A stretch of 64,000 bases of DNA from Angiostrongylus vasorum (lineage: Eukaryota > Nematoda > Chromadorea > Rhabditida > Metastrongylidae): positions 1,128,001 through 1,192,000 of the forward strand of contig JADANN010000174.1 of assembly GCA_018806985.1 (NCBI GenBank), given 5' to 3'. Positions 24,286 to 37,375 of this stretch are shown one piece after another. Within the stretch, counting starts at the first letter, position 1. Each line of letters opens with the position of its first letter. The position numbers were made by a program, and so were the translations under genes. The notes beneath the pieces are model-generated. The model did not search any database. It was not told where the DNA came from and was given only the letters and a program-made list of their open reading frames with translations.

Positions 24286-27200
24286 TCAGACTCGAACATC
24301 GCCTTCATCACTCGTTTGTTGGTGGGTCTTTTGCCTTTTCTTAGACTTCGATTTACCGTGAGACATTATGTACATCGGACAAATCCAACATTTGCAGATT
24401 GGGATGACAATTTTGGTGAGCACGACGTAAACGACCACTAGTACGCACACGTAAACCAACACGTCGGTGGCCATCATTACGAATTCACCAAGCGAAGAGA
24501 CCCCATTCACCCAAGACATCGGGTTTAAGAACCTGAAAAAATTTTGATTCATGAAGTAGTCTTGGTTCCCCCTGATGTAAAAACGAACCTCTGAGGTTAG
24601 TAAGTAATCTAACTGCTTATAAAACCAGTTCATAACAATGAATCCTTAAATGCATCTTTTTTTTCCCCAAATTTTCTCATAACATGTTTGTTGGACTAAC
24701 AATAATAGATTCAAGATGAAGACATTAGTTATAAGTACAGTGCAAAAATAAAAAAGCTCGCTCAAGAACACGGGGGGTCTTAACTTTTTTCGAAGCAATG
24801 CTTTAATCCTGAAATGAACAAAGGAAATAGATTCTACATAACTCCAACGATGCTGATATATTCGCAAAACGCTGATGGCAGGGTTAGGTAAAAAACTAAA
24901 TGAGAGAAAAGCAAAGCAAGGGTCTCTGTGGCGTAGTGTGTAATGCGCGGGACCCTGTAGAGGGAAATCGGGTTCGATATGGCTTGGGATCCAAATTTTG
25001 CGAATATTTCAGCATCGTTGTAGTTGTTATTCACGTCATACCCCTGCCGTTAAAATCATGGTAGGCAGAAAATAAAAGGTTGACACAGTGTACATACTTG
25101 GAAATGCCAGTGAGGTTGATCTGGTTGCACGACGGACAGCTGCCTACCATCTCATGCCATGTATTGCGCTCCATGTCAATCTAAAAACTGTAACTGAACT
25201 GTCGAAATAAGGCTTGAGAGAAACAACTGAACAAAGACATAATGAAGAACGGTGGATAACGGGCAAGCAATTTTGCAAAGGTATTCGCCCCAACTCGATT
25301 TTGCTTCAAGTGCTTGTTTAGATGGTGGCTATGTTTCTCTGGTGCAGTACATATTTATGAGAAAGCCAACGGGCTACCCTCAACAAAAAAACCTGCTACC
25401 ACGATTTTATCGCTTTCATTTTATTCCATCGGAAATCCGCTTGCAATCGTGAACAATCAGTAACAGAACAGAGTCAGTCCCAATCCGGTGGTTTTTTTGG
25501 CATATTCTGTGTTTCTGTCGGTTTCTTATACCATGCAATCCCAAATATCTGTGTTGGCGTTGTTCTGAGTTTGTGATCCAGAATACCACGATGAAAAGTC
25601 GAGTCCCGCGCATCAGACGAGGATGCACCGGTAGTAACGCGCCATCGAGTATGGAACTTGGTCTTCAGTCTGTTAAGGAAAACAAACCCTCAAGCGGCGT
25701 CTCATAGTATTGTATGATCCTACACACGGCCTGTTCTTCTCGCTGTTCATCTGCATACATGCATATCATTCTCGATCCCGAATCCACAATGGCCGGCATC
25801 GGAATAATCATCGACCGATTCGACGCCTGAAAAACGAACCACGAAATTCCATATTTTGCAAGCAAGGTCATTTTTTTTCAAATCCCATTCATTATCAGTA
25901 TGGTTCGTCAAATTTTACTATCTATACTTTATCTACTCAAGCGTCTTTTACAATTATTGAGACGACCAAGTTATGAAAATATCGATTTCTCCTTGCTAAA
26001 AAATGGGGCCTAAAATTGATATGCCCTCTTCGAAAGTTGGAGAAAACCTCTGAAAGGGCGTACGTTGAGATCGTGGACATAGGTGGTGAAGGAGAATATC
26101 TCATCAGAATTCCTCTCTGTAGAATACTTAACGGCTCCGTTAATCTTTCCCGATGCGCCATACATAGTGACGTTAAAGTATCTGAAAAGAAAATGTTGAA
26201 AATGATAGCACCTGGCTCAATTCCAACAAATCTTCATTTGTTCAAAACACAGGAGTTCATAACCTGAAAGTGATAAGAAAAAACAAACGATACCGCTTAC
26301 TGGTCACTTGAAGATTTTCACCTACGGCTCTTGGAGCTATGTTTCATAAGGAAATTTAAAAAAACCCGTGTCTTTTGAATTAACGAAGTGTTTATGGTAA
26401 CCTGTTGCTCCTTGAGTCCACGATAATGGTGCCCGTAAAATCAGAAATCCTCGACGCATTGTGGAAAAATACCAGCCGATTACCATCAGCTTCTCCATGA
26501 ACTAAAAGTTTCAATTCTTCTTGTGTGGAAGAATTTTTGAACTCTTTTTCCATTCAAGTCAAAACCAACCCACCTTGCAGCGTCACATGAAGGTTCGAAC
26601 CTTCCGCATGCGTGACAATCACCTGACGTTGAGAGCCGTCATAGATCCGAGCGCTTTGAATCCACGGATACACCATTTCCAGAGGACGTGATAAGTTGAA
26701 ATTGCCGGGTAACTGAACAAGCAGACCTTTTCGTTTAGTTCTTGATAGAACCCCATTAAGCACATTGCTAATAACGACTTAGATGAAAATCCCATCAGTT
26801 AGACGAATAGAAGAAACGGAGAACAAAATGTGATATGATGTTCCTTTATGAGTTCTGTCACGAATGAGACAGGGTTAAAAAAAAATTTCTAACTGCAGCG
26901 ATAAAAGTCAATTCACGGCGCTTCTCACTTGCAGATTCCTGAGCACTGAGGAAACTAACCAAAACATCACAGACATTTCTGTTTTGCCTGTTCTGATCAT
27001 TCTGGGTGGAACGTTAGGAAAAAGCTGACGTACGATTAATGTTCACTCACTTTTCCCTAGACTCTGATTCAAAAAAAACACCATCCCAAACTTGATCTTG
27101 CTGAAAAATTTAGCGCATGGAAAGCTTCCAGAATGTAGAAAGAAAAAAAATAGGATAAAAGACCAAAATCTAAAACTAATTTAGCAAAGTCGACTAAACG

Positions 27201-30200
27201 AGTTAAAAATGTAAGCTTCAGAATGAAGCGGAATTGATGCGACAGAAATCATAGAATGTTTCACTAAAAAAGAAAATATGAATAACCACAACAATGCTGA
27301 GATAATCGCAAAACTCGCACCCGCGGCCCGATCGAACCTTCCCTTTCCGGGGCTCGTGCATTACACACTGCGCCACGGAGGCCCTTGCTTTACGTTTCCT
27401 TCAGCTAGTTTTCTACCTAACGCTGCGAATATTATATACGGGAATATACTCTTAAAACGACAAAGCGAAAAACAATTGCTGACTCTGAAATTACATGGAA
27501 ACGAAACATGAAGAAACTTACATAATTCTTTGCGTTGATTATGCTCCGATAGGTCTGTTCGTGGCAGTTTTTTCACCTGTACGAAACACAACTTACTGGG
27601 TTTGAAATACGGAGGAAAACAAGAGGAAAAGTGTAGGTATACCTTTGCCTTATGAATTTCTTCCATCTTCACTATGCCGTTATTCACGTGGAATTTCCCA
27701 TTCTCGTCCATGCGATACCAACCAAGTCGATCGAAACTGAAGCGCAACCGGTTTACCACTAAGTATTACGACTTTCGAGATGTACTTTCTTCAGAGCAAA
27801 GAAACGTCAGTCATTTTTCGCAACAAAACAGTTCGTTAATCAGAAGTTATAATAAACCATGAAAAACGAAACCTTTTATCCTCAAAAAAGAATGATACTG
27901 CTTGATATTAGATCAGAAGATTTTTTTTGTTTTATTTTGGATTGCAGAGATTGATCGTTTCCAGGACAGGTCCGGTACCAATTTCCCTGATCCCAGAGGG
28001 ATGGTTGGCTCTGAGCTGAATCGAACTAGCACCATGTTTGTGATGACGGACATCACTACCACTATGCTAGCGTCAGATAAGGTTTGGGAAGAGAGAAACA
28101 GGGAGGAAGGGAAAACAGTGGGTTGTTTTCAAATCCACTGCTTGATTCTCTGGCATCAGAACACCCACCACTCACTTCTGAGCGACTCTCTGCTATTTTA
28201 GAGATCATTCATCTAAACCTTAACGTTTTGTTTAATAAAGTTCCCCCCACTCTTCCATGTCTTACCCTACTACTATTTCGCCTGGATTCGAAAAATAGAA
28301 AACGGTACTTTAATTTTAAAATATGGCCTTTGTTCCTTTGTTCATTATGTGCTAACACAATACAAGCTCTATCAGGTTTTGTCTCCTACTCTATGTGGAA
28401 AGGCGCTCAATTACGAAAGACACTCACTTGTTGTCAGTGATCTCATTTAGAGGTTGCTTCCTTAATTCCTCCATCTCGCCTCCGGGATTTGAGTTTGCGA
28501 AGTACATGCCTGTCTCAAGTTGATGGGTAGTACGACCTCCGGACGATACCGACAATGCGATTCGCCGTAAGGAATCCACGTATCTGAAAATCTGCCTGAC
28601 TTAAAGTGTAGATAAACATGAAGGTGATAGGTTATGTATGGTCGACTTTCATATCTTGCCACTATATACACATTTTTCTCCATTTAAAGAATGCACCAAA
28701 ACAATTATATACGAGGAAATCTATTAAAAATAACATTTAACTTATTAGTCCTATTGTTTTGCTCTAAGCGCAGTTATGAATCTGAACTTCTGCCCTTATC
28801 GCTTTCATTTGAAAACGCTGGAAATAAGAATAAAATCTCAAATTTGACAAAAAACGAGATTAAAATAGCTCTCTTAGAAATAGTCAAGATTTCGTCACCG
28901 GCTACCGTAAACCAGAATATTGCTCGCATATGGGCCATAACGAAATACTGTAGTTGTTGAAAACCACGCTCGAATCGTGAAAAAGCAATAAATCAAAGGG
29001 CACTAACTACATACATAACCCTAAACAGCAAAGAACAAAGTAGCAGTCGAGACTTAACTAAGTGCAAGTGCTTGAAGCATCGTTTAAAATAGTATCGAAA
29101 TGTCAGAAGAATTCACTGGAACTTCAACACCCATGTTTCTTTCTCGAAAAACGACCAGGCTTGCATAAATACCAATGTATTCGTTAGATGGCATTTGAAA
29201 AAAGTATGCCAGTTTTTTTGAATTCAGACGGTGTCGCTTCAATCAACGTCCACTTTGTTCCCTGACAAGCTAACGCGAGGTTGAAATCGAACTATGGAAA
29301 TAACGCCTTACTTGAAAATCTAGGTTTAGTGCTAGGTCTTCACATTGATAATCACTTTGAAACCACATAAACTTATAAGTAATCGTTTTTGTTAAATAAA
29401 GGAAAAAATAAGGACAATATCATTGAGTCTTTTATAGGAAGTAAAATGTGATGTGAAAGCCACAGAAGTGGGATGCAGCACGAATGATCAGTACCAGAGG
29501 GCCAGAGGAATGTCATCGAGCGATGAACCGTTGATTCTAAAGGTTTCATAGTGGGAATGCGAGCACTGAAGACGAATGGGATCAGAGACGAACAGAAACC
29601 TTTGATGACGATCACTTGAACTCGAACAGATTTTCAAGCATTTCAGAGGAAACGGCTCCAGAAGTTGTCGAACAACAAGAGGTAAATAAAACATTTTCAG
29701 AATGTTTCAACTGAATGGAAAGGTAGAGAAATACGACGAAAAGATATCGCACGAACTGATTGAAAAACGACATTGCAGTTTCTTTGCGTATCTCATAGGC
29801 GACAGAACGACCCGCTTCTGACTGCACTGGGAGAGGCGATAAAAAAGTGATTCTGAAGGACAACGGTTGAGGTTCCGTGGAAGGTTGGACGAAAATGAAG
29901 CAAGCGCTCCTCGAAATGTGATCAGCACTAAGAAGTTTTGAAGAAGTCGTCGTGCTGTGAAGGAATTGACGGCTATCCCTTTTTGAATCTTGGTGAAACT
30001 ATCGTAGTAAAAAAATCGCCAAGGTTTACTTAGAGCGAACGTTTGGAATCGGCAGTAAAAACTCTGGGAATGACCACTTTTATTGCATGACAACGAGCGA
30101 CCACACGTCGTACTATCAACATTGTAGAGGATGAAAGAACTCTCCCCAAGCCATAGCTGTTTTTATGCCCTTCGCCTGTTGCTTATTGAAGTATTCAGTA

Positions 30201-33200
30201 ATCAATCCGTTACACAGAATTTCAGAAGTTTCGCCAACTCAAGAGGCGCAGAATTCTACTGTTACGGGTGAATAACTACCTCGCCGGAATCTCGATAAAA
30301 ACACGTGCAGATAATTCTATTTCAGTTAATAATGTTGTTTATGTAGGCTTCTGCTTAAAATAAAGATCCAGCCGTCACAGAAGTAAACATATCTTGGGAT
30401 ATGGTTCAAATCTCCAAGAAAAATAATTGGAGGGTGCACTCCGCAGACAATATCTGGGTGATGACCTCAGAAATCCTTACCACGGCTACTTCAGGTCTCC
30501 AAACGCAAAAAAACTTTTCCAAACAGTAAAATATCAATAGAAGTGGAAATAGTGCGGTGCCATGGAAGACTCTTCGCAAAGACGTGTCATTGAATGCTAA
30601 GTATAATAGTTGCTGAAATATGTGAATTTAATCCATTGACGACCGTATTCTGTCCTAGACCTGGCCAATGCAAAAGACGTTTTCGCTTCTATTGCTGAAA
30701 AACTTTTCTATTTTTACTGTCTTATTGTCCCATGATTCGCGCCACAAATTGTGCGGGTTCCAGCAGTTATAAGCGAGGGCGGCTTCGTTTGCTTCTGTAA
30801 GGATTTTTGTTTTTCTCTAAAAATGTCGTTGAATGCCGGTCGAGACGATTCTCCCTGGAATCCGAGGATAGCTCTGGTATTCCTACGGCTCCAGGGAATC
30901 TCTGCTAATTCGGCGACGCCACCATTACGCGCATTGTGTATGAGAGCGTTGTTCGACGGCCGACAGAACTAAGTAACTGAAAAACGAACTGGTAGTGCAG
31001 TGGTTACAGGTGCGCTGTGATACACATGGGATCGATTCCCTTGCCCAATGCTCAACAAGCCCTCCATCCCCCCGAGTGCAGCAAACTGCTATCAGACTGG
31101 AGGATAGCAGCACTGACTCGATACATAGGTGGGCTACCGCGAGTCATTATATAGGTCAGATATGTACTAAATCGCCCCCCTACCGATGCTTGATGAAGTC
31201 GAATGCATGGTGCATCCACAAGGGATTGTTGAATGCTGAGAGCTTTGCGTCGTTTTCTTGTTCAGCAATCGCGAGGTTGTTAAACAGCATACATTTACTT
31301 CCATAGAAAAACACAATACAATACAACAGTAGCTGACGTTTCGGCAGTATCGCCTTCTTCAGAGCCGCTTTTTTTTTACGTGCCGTTGATGACTCAGTCA
31401 TCGCCTTAGAGTCATCAACCTTATGCGACTATAATCAGCTGTTCTAATCTTCCTCATTGGAAGGCACGTAAAAAAAAGCGGCTCTGAAGAAGGCGATACT
31501 GCTGAAACGTCAGCTACTGTTGTATTGTATTGTGTTTTTCTACGGAAGTAATGTATGCTGTTTAACAACCTCGCGATTGCTAAACAAGAAAACGACGCAT
31601 TCATATTCCAATGCCGAGGTTAATAGAAAGTCGGTCCTGGGAGCTGAGAGCTTTACCCTTCTATCCTTTTGCTCCTGCGGCTTATGGAATCGTGAGGACT
31701 TCCCGGACAAATCTGGTGGTACCAATTTCCTGACCGTGAATAATATAGGGGGTTTGGCTGGCCTGGTGCAGGCTTGAAAGTTTTTCACGACAGCGATTAC
31801 AACATCAGGGTAAAAGAAAAAACTACCGATTTGTTGCAAGGACTCCGCAGAAAAATAATACACTGTAGAGAAGAAAAATAAAGAAAATGAATGTGTGCCA
31901 TTCATCGATCGTGGTATACTTCACTTGAAGCCCCTCCCCAAACGTGCACCGACTTGCAAGTTACCAAGCCATGAATGTTTCATATTGTTACCAAAGTACT
32001 TGGAACATTCCGTAAATGTCAACTTATCATCGTCTAATCACTATCTAAGGTGAAAATTGATAAGATGTTCCATAAACGATCAGAAAAACTCGTTCTGACC
32101 TTCAGCGATACTCAGCGATGAGACTTTTTTCAGCTACAATAAGTATTTCCCAAACGAACCAGTAACATCAAAGAATATCACGTGTAACAGATCAGGAATA
32201 TCTCTGTTGAAAAAAAGCCACAGTTCGGTTTTTCTTTTAAATTCAGTTCTTAAAAGTTACTGTAATCATCCGATCAAATATTGTTTACGAAAAAAGGTAC
32301 CATTGGTGTCTGGGTTCAAGGGCAGCTAATTTGCCAATGAACATTTGAAAACTCAGATGGGAATGTAGGATGGGCACGTGAAAATTTTCGCGGTCACACT
32401 GCAACTATTCGGATCTTCTAACATATTTCTAAAGGCATGAGAGAAAATCAAGGAGAACGATTGTATTAAGTGTTTGTTACTAGCACATAACTTGTGATAT
32501 CATTCCTGCGAAAACCTAAGATGTAGGGCAGCGCAGTCGCCATCTATCGAATGAATGGGGTGTTAACCTTCTAGACTCCCTTTAAGATCAGACAAATGAG
32601 TAGTTTGGACGAATTCCAAAGCATAAATGCTGAATTTCTAGAAAATCAACATAACCAGCTGTAATTCTGGATCTCATTAACATCTGTAAAGTCGAAGACG
32701 TACCACGCTGAATAACTAATAAGGATAACACCGTATAAAAATTGTTTGACAGAAAACCTGTTGTATATTAATCGGATGACGAGATTTTGATGAAAGCTTA
32801 TCGCTTATATTGGCCTTTTCGTTGGTGTTTTTTCCTCAAGCCATCAAAATTTCTACTACCCTCATTGGGTTAAAGACATTGCAAAACCTTTCTTGAGTGC
32901 CTCCATCCAACTGTGAACGAATAGTGCTGCGATCCTTCTCAATCCATCGACCGTTGTTGTAGTCATACGCCGTGTAGACGAAGGTGGCAAACGTTGTCGG
33001 TTGCTCCAACTTTACAGCGGTATACGTTTGATTTCTGAAAACCGTGTTTAGGTAGCAGTCTTGCTTCGTTAAAAGCATGATGTTTTTACACAAAATGACA
33101 TGACACATTTAGTGCATTCAAATAAGATTTTTCGCGCATAATATGGTAGTGGAGTGGGAGCGCAAGTACGGTAGTCGTTAGAGGTGTCAAAACGATACAA

Positions 33201-35001
33201 ACGTAGTCGTTGGTCCATGCCCGTGCCCCGGGCTTACCAAACCCTCTGTGCGCCTGGATCGAGAAATTGATGCCAGACTTGTCTGCAAGGATAAAACCAC
33301 TATCTTGTAATTCGCCAATCCTCACAGCTCAAGTAGGCATTCAACCATATCTAGGATACCTAAAGTAGCCGAATATCACTTAAAGGATAAATTAACGCCG
33401 ACAGATTTATCCCTCGCACTTTATACGATCCCTGTTAGAACGCTTCCACAAGATATCCAAGTGCTTCTTGGCAGTTGATCAGATGGGGAAAAAACTGCGA
33501 AGAAATTGTAAAACACTGGTCTACCAATCAGATAACCATCAAAATTCCTGATAAGGCCACATACGAAACAAATGCCACGGTGAATTTAATAATAGAAAAC
33601 TGTTATGACATTATGGTAGCACCGATACTAATGATATGCACCATACGTTTCTAGGGAAAAACGAACCGATATGGCCGAAACTTCACGTCACAGCAAAGCT
33701 TGGCGTTGCTGCCTGTCGGGCATCCAATTGGTGATTGATTCGGAAGGAAGGTGCGATAACAAGACGTAAGCTAAAGCATCAAATGAATGATTACGGTAAT
33801 GAAATTGAAAGAATGGGAGGAACGACTCACGAAATCTCTCTTGGGATCTTCAGGGCACTGCGTGTACTGATGCGATTCGGCTGTACAACTTTCAGATGCG
33901 GCGTTGCATTCACAAATGCAGTCTGCTTTCACTTCAGGAATACCGAACTGGTATCGCTGAGTTACCTGGAAAAAATACTAGTGAGCGATAATTAATTCAA
34001 TTTTAATTCCTTTAATCACTTTTCACTAACGTAGGTTGTTCAGAACGTCTTGCAGCAAAGTGTGGCACGAGCGCTTTAAGGAGCTCTAATGCCACAAGAA
34101 GTTTCAAAAAGTGTTCAGTACGGTACAAAGAAAATGAGGTCGAAAACAACAGAATTAGGTGATAAAAACTTATCTAGTAAATATGAAATTCTCAAAGTGA
34201 ATAATCGGAGTGCTAACGATACCGGATGGTGGTGTTCAAGTCGATCGAGACGAATTGTGTACAACCACGACGAGCCGACCTGACTTCGAGATGGCTGATG
34301 GCCGTAGTCCGGCGGGGCGGTGACACCTTCTTCAAGTCGGAAGCAAACGGTGGTGTGCAGACCGAGGTAGAACTGCATCTGCATGCCTCCTCGTGATATC
34401 GCCGCGTTTGCATCTGAATCAGAATCTCTCACTGCTGATGGACTACGCTCGAGAGTGTGATTGCTGAAGAAAAGGACATCGTTTTGAGGTATTGCTCATT
34501 TGTCGCGGTAAAGGGTGTATTAAGAAGCATTACTTATATTTACCCTCAGTTATTACGTTGAACTAAAGGTTACTCCTTTCTTTATAAATTTTGTACCTGC
34601 CGTGAACGTCGATGAAACAATCGGAGTTTTGGAATTTTGTAACCCTAAGCGAAGTTACAAAGTTGACGTGACTTTATAAAATACATATTTAGTTTGGAAA
34701 ATATCTGCATTGTCGGCACTTGGTCTTTTGGAAACATTTCTGACGCTTGATAGTGATAGATGACTATCAGTTAATACGTCAATAGTTCAGGTGCATATTG
34801 AGACATCGATGTGACTTACAAGAGAAGAAAACTTCAGACTTACTTGTAGATGCCTGAGCGATCACGACGGGCGTCCTCGAGCAGTGAGGCGGTTGAATAG
34901 GAAACAAGTTTCGAAAAATGTCCTCTGTCGGTCGCTGTGGTGTGGAAAATTTGAAGGAATACAATAATATTAAAGAGAGAACCAGTCGCGGAGGCCGCAT
35001 T
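24286..35001 (-). CDS. EFF-1/AFF-1 family cell-cell fusogen, in-frame TGA
   Basis: Type I membrane glycoprotein of the nematode somatic cell-fusion family (class II fusion fold). Fifteen exons join in phase: 35001-34844, 34463-34223, 33965-33831, 33770-33667, 33034-32888, 28583-28428, 27736-27643, 27576-27522, 26777-26574, 26501-26402, 26181-26064, 25826-25629, 25564-25532, 25180-25098 and 24532-24286. They give about 690 codons, near the 590-660 residues of the C. elegans proteins. Recognisable parts are a hydrophobic N-terminal run (SLFNIIVFLQIF), FGIPEVKADCICECN, a Cys-rich exon (KLCCDVKF), KLEQPTTFATF, LSVSSGGRTTHQLETGMYF, SCPSCNQ, one membrane helix near the end and a basic cytoplasmic tail (KSKSKKRQK). 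The exon at 25826-25629 has TGA at 25667-25665 with open frame on both sides. The start codon is not in these exons. Family assignment is from motif recognition, not a search; EFF-1 and AFF-1 are not separated. Confidence 0.72.
24837..25036 (+). repeat. SINE-A copy flanked by inverted ends
   Basis: Plus copy with GTGGCGTAGTGTGTAATGCG (box-A-like) and ATCGGGTTCGAT (box-B-like). Its tail TTTGCGAATATTTCAGCATC is mirrored at 24845-24870, so the element is bounded by about 30-bp inverted repeats. It sits in the last fusogen intron. Confidence 0.75.
27284..27410 (-). repeat. SINE-A copy with clear tRNA-like head
   Basis: Minus strand reads GCCTCCGTGGCGCAGTGTGT, then GGGAAGGTTCGATCGGG, the cleanest box A/box B arrangement in the window. 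It lies in a fusogen intron. Confidence 0.8.
27955..28080 (-). repeat. SINE-B fragment
   Basis: Minus strand has GTTCGATTCAGCTCAG and GGAAATTGGTACCGGACCTG; truncated at both ends. Fusogen intron. Confidence 0.55.
29370..30100. other. Long overlapping open frames in a fusogen intron
   Basis: Several overlapping minus-strand frames (up to 128 codons) occupy 29373-30093. None shows a recognisable domain or a splice-consistent link to the fusogen exons. It could be a decayed element or an unrelated nested gene. Confidence 0.25.
30989..31250 (+). repeat. SINE-B copy
   Basis: Head GTAGTGCAGTGGTTACAGG and GGGATCGATTCCC, body to GTTGAATGCTGAGAGC. It abuts the inverted-repeat module that follows. 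Confidence 0.75.
31240..31600. repeat. Long inverted repeat with hammerhead-like cores (Penelope-type)
   Basis: Arms of about 140 bp (about 31247-31384 and 31464-31600) enclose an 80-bp spacer. On minus, the left arm has CTGAAGAAGGCGATACTGCC followed by GAAACGTCAGC. The right arm on plus has CTGAAGAAGGCGATACTGCT, then GAAACGTCAGC. The module lies in the 4.3-kb fusogen intron between 32888 and 28583. Confidence 0.75.
31680..31780 (-). repeat. SINE-B fragment
   Basis: Minus strand GAAATTGGTACCACCAGATT and TTGTCCGGGAAG match the SINE-B centre; the head is absent. Confidence 0.5.
33150..33430 (+). repeat. Diverged SINE-B copy
   Basis: GCGCAAGTACGGTAGTCGTT, GAAATTGATGCCAGACTTGT and CTGCAAGGATAA in SINE-B order. 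It fills the fusogen intron between 33667 and 33034. Confidence 0.6.
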
Positions 35002-37209
35002 CTGAAATACTTCAGTGATTCATTTAGGTGAAAAAAAACTATAGAAATTCATAAATCACTCTAGCGCAATTGAAATAGGAAAGTAACAATCAGATATGCA
35101 ACGAAAATTTCCAAAATAATCTACTACTATTTCCAGAAGAATAACGTAATTAGTAAACCACATTCACTGTGAAGAAGACAAAGAAGGATTAAGGGTCCAC
35201 GGATGAGCAAGTCTGGGACCACAGTCTGGACTCAAATTGGATTCTGTGGGAACTCTTCAAATGATTCTCCTACTTCCACCATGTTTGTTAATTTACAGCG
35301 AATCAACTTTTTGAAAACCAACAACAAGGAGGCGGGTTACACACTGACTACTTTCACACCTCAATTCTGCAATGGTAAGAGATCAAGAAGAATTAGAATT
35401 GGTTGAACAGAATCACACATAGACATTGACACCATTATTCTCCACATAAATCCAGCTCGGTAGTGACGCTGAGACTTCTCAAAAATGAGGCATAATTATA
35501 GCACTGTTAAGTAATGAATAAATCTACTGAGAAAAAGCATTAAGTGAACTATTTGAGCGTCAATACGAAAAGTTTTTTAATGAAAGATCGTTTAATGAAA
35601 ACATCTAACGAAAGCTTGAAAATGTGCTAGTTAAGTTTCTTATGACAACGACATAGTCGTAAATAACTGTTGAGTTGATAAGACCAGTTGTGGACAAAGC
35701 AAGGAGAAGGTGACAAGCCGAAAAAGTGCGATGATCATTGGATGTGGTAGTATGCTATTTGCTAAAATGTTTACATTTTACTGACAGTTTGGGCAAACAG
35801 TGGAGTAAGCAGCTCATTCAAGAAAACCGAAGAAATCTGATCCACGTCGATTAGTCAGGCACAGTGACCGGTCTCGAATTGTTCGCTGTCGCCGCAATCG
35901 AGTGTTAAAGTGTTATGTGAGCGGCGTTGACGCTGACTTAACTCATTCTGTCGAAGTACATTCTTTCGAAGGAAGAAAAAACTTGCACACACCGGCTGCG
36001 TGCAGGGCTGACAGTTGAGCAAAGACTATCGTAACCACAGGCAGATTTGTAATCAACAAGATGAAAAACACGTTTAGACAGACTTTGGGATATGGCGGGA
36101 TGTTCCATGAAGTGTTGATTGAGGTCGCCTAGCGTTTCTGAACAACTAAGAATAAAGTTAAGTGACTCAGAGTGGAATTTGACAGAAACGACGATTTTGA
36201 TGATGCAACCGGAAAGGTTCGGAACGTCTTAACTTATCAGGAAATGACTAACACAGATCAAATCGAAACATTCAACGAACGATGAGCCCACATTTGTCAT
36301 AAATCTCGCAACTGTGTACATCCACAATAAAACCGGATTCATGCACGAGTCGAAGGACGGGAAAAAATCGAGAACAGTTCGCACTCGTTGCACTACGCGG
36401 CCATTTCTCATGAGCCCACACATCGTGGAAGCTTAAATCGTTTGCTGTGGAATTAGTTCTCAATATTTGATGCTTGTCCGAAGAGGGGAGTACTATAGTT
36501 GGTGGAAAAAAAGTCTGTGAACTATTATTACTAGTTTATAAAAGTGTCATGATCAAATTCAGCCGCTTGGGGCTGAAGCATAGATCTCAACTGCAACAAA
36601 AAAATCTATCTTCAATGATAAACCTGGGCACTTAATGTTGTACATCTCTTACGTCTTCCATGAAATCGCTCCAGAATGCAGCTAGTAGTAGCGATGAGGA
36701 ATGCCCAGCTGGTGAACAGGAAGTGCGATGAGGTATCGCTTTCGCCAATCAGATGCGATCGCAGAAGTCCAGGGTCAGACGCGTGCATTGACCGAGGATT
36801 TGATCCTATCGGAGCTCAATCAGCTCGTTACAAACTATGACATCACACCATGCGTGCTAATAGACTACCGTATCTCCTACTGTAACACTGTAAAAGTGAT
36901 GTACAATGAAAGCCTAACTAGGCTAAACTATAAAAAAGTCAGAGGCAAAAAATTAGAAGGTCGAATACCAGGAGTGGAATTTATGATGTTTGAAAAGAGA
37001 AAATAGCTCACTGACTACGATTTAAAAAAATCAGCTGAGATTATAACCAGTTATATCAAACGAGGTTGATCTTCATGCTGGGAATTTACACCGCAAATAA
37101 AACCTCAGGAAATGTTATGCAAGGAATGTCAAAGATCAGTGAAAATTCATATGTCACCTATAAGTTTAAGCATTATTAAGCAAAAACATCAAAGAAAATT
37201 AAACAAAAC

Positions 37210-37375
37210 AGAAAAAACTAGCTGAGAGACAGGCGAAACGAAGGACCCGCATGATGTGGTGGTGAACGCGTTAGCCTCCGGAAAGGGTAATAGCGCGTTC
37301 GTTCCTCACCGCACACACCTGCGGACTGGAGCTTGGAAATATCCCAGCATCTTTCTAGTTGTATTTCGCATTTTT
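37210..37375 (+). repeat. SINE-A copy
   Basis: Plus copy with GATGTGGTGGTGAACGCG, GAAAGGGTAATAGCGCG and CACACACCTGCGGAC; tail AATATCCCAGCATC. Confidence 0.75.

Noticed and set aside
25665..25667. Selenocysteine at the fusogen TGA
   Set aside because: No stem-loop element could be shown, nematode selenoproteins are almost confined to thioredoxin reductase, and fusogens are not known to need selenocysteine.
27284..27410. True tRNA genes at the box A/box B matches
   Set aside because: Heads lack complete cloverleaf pairing and a clear anticodon arm, and they always continue into the same repeat body.
34779..35000. ATG at 35000 as the fusogen start, with its own signal-peptide-like frame
   Set aside because: The frame looks secretory (MRPPRLVLSLILLYSF) and ATG follows a TTTCAG acceptor. 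However, its phase at the donor after 34844 does not join the best acceptor at 34463, while the alternative frame joins all later exons. It is kept as a second possibility only.
10199..35001. Operon of fusogen and SCPx
   Set aside because: Both are on minus, but 2.1 kb separates the fusogen stop from the SCPx start, far more than the roughly 100 bp usual for nematode operons.
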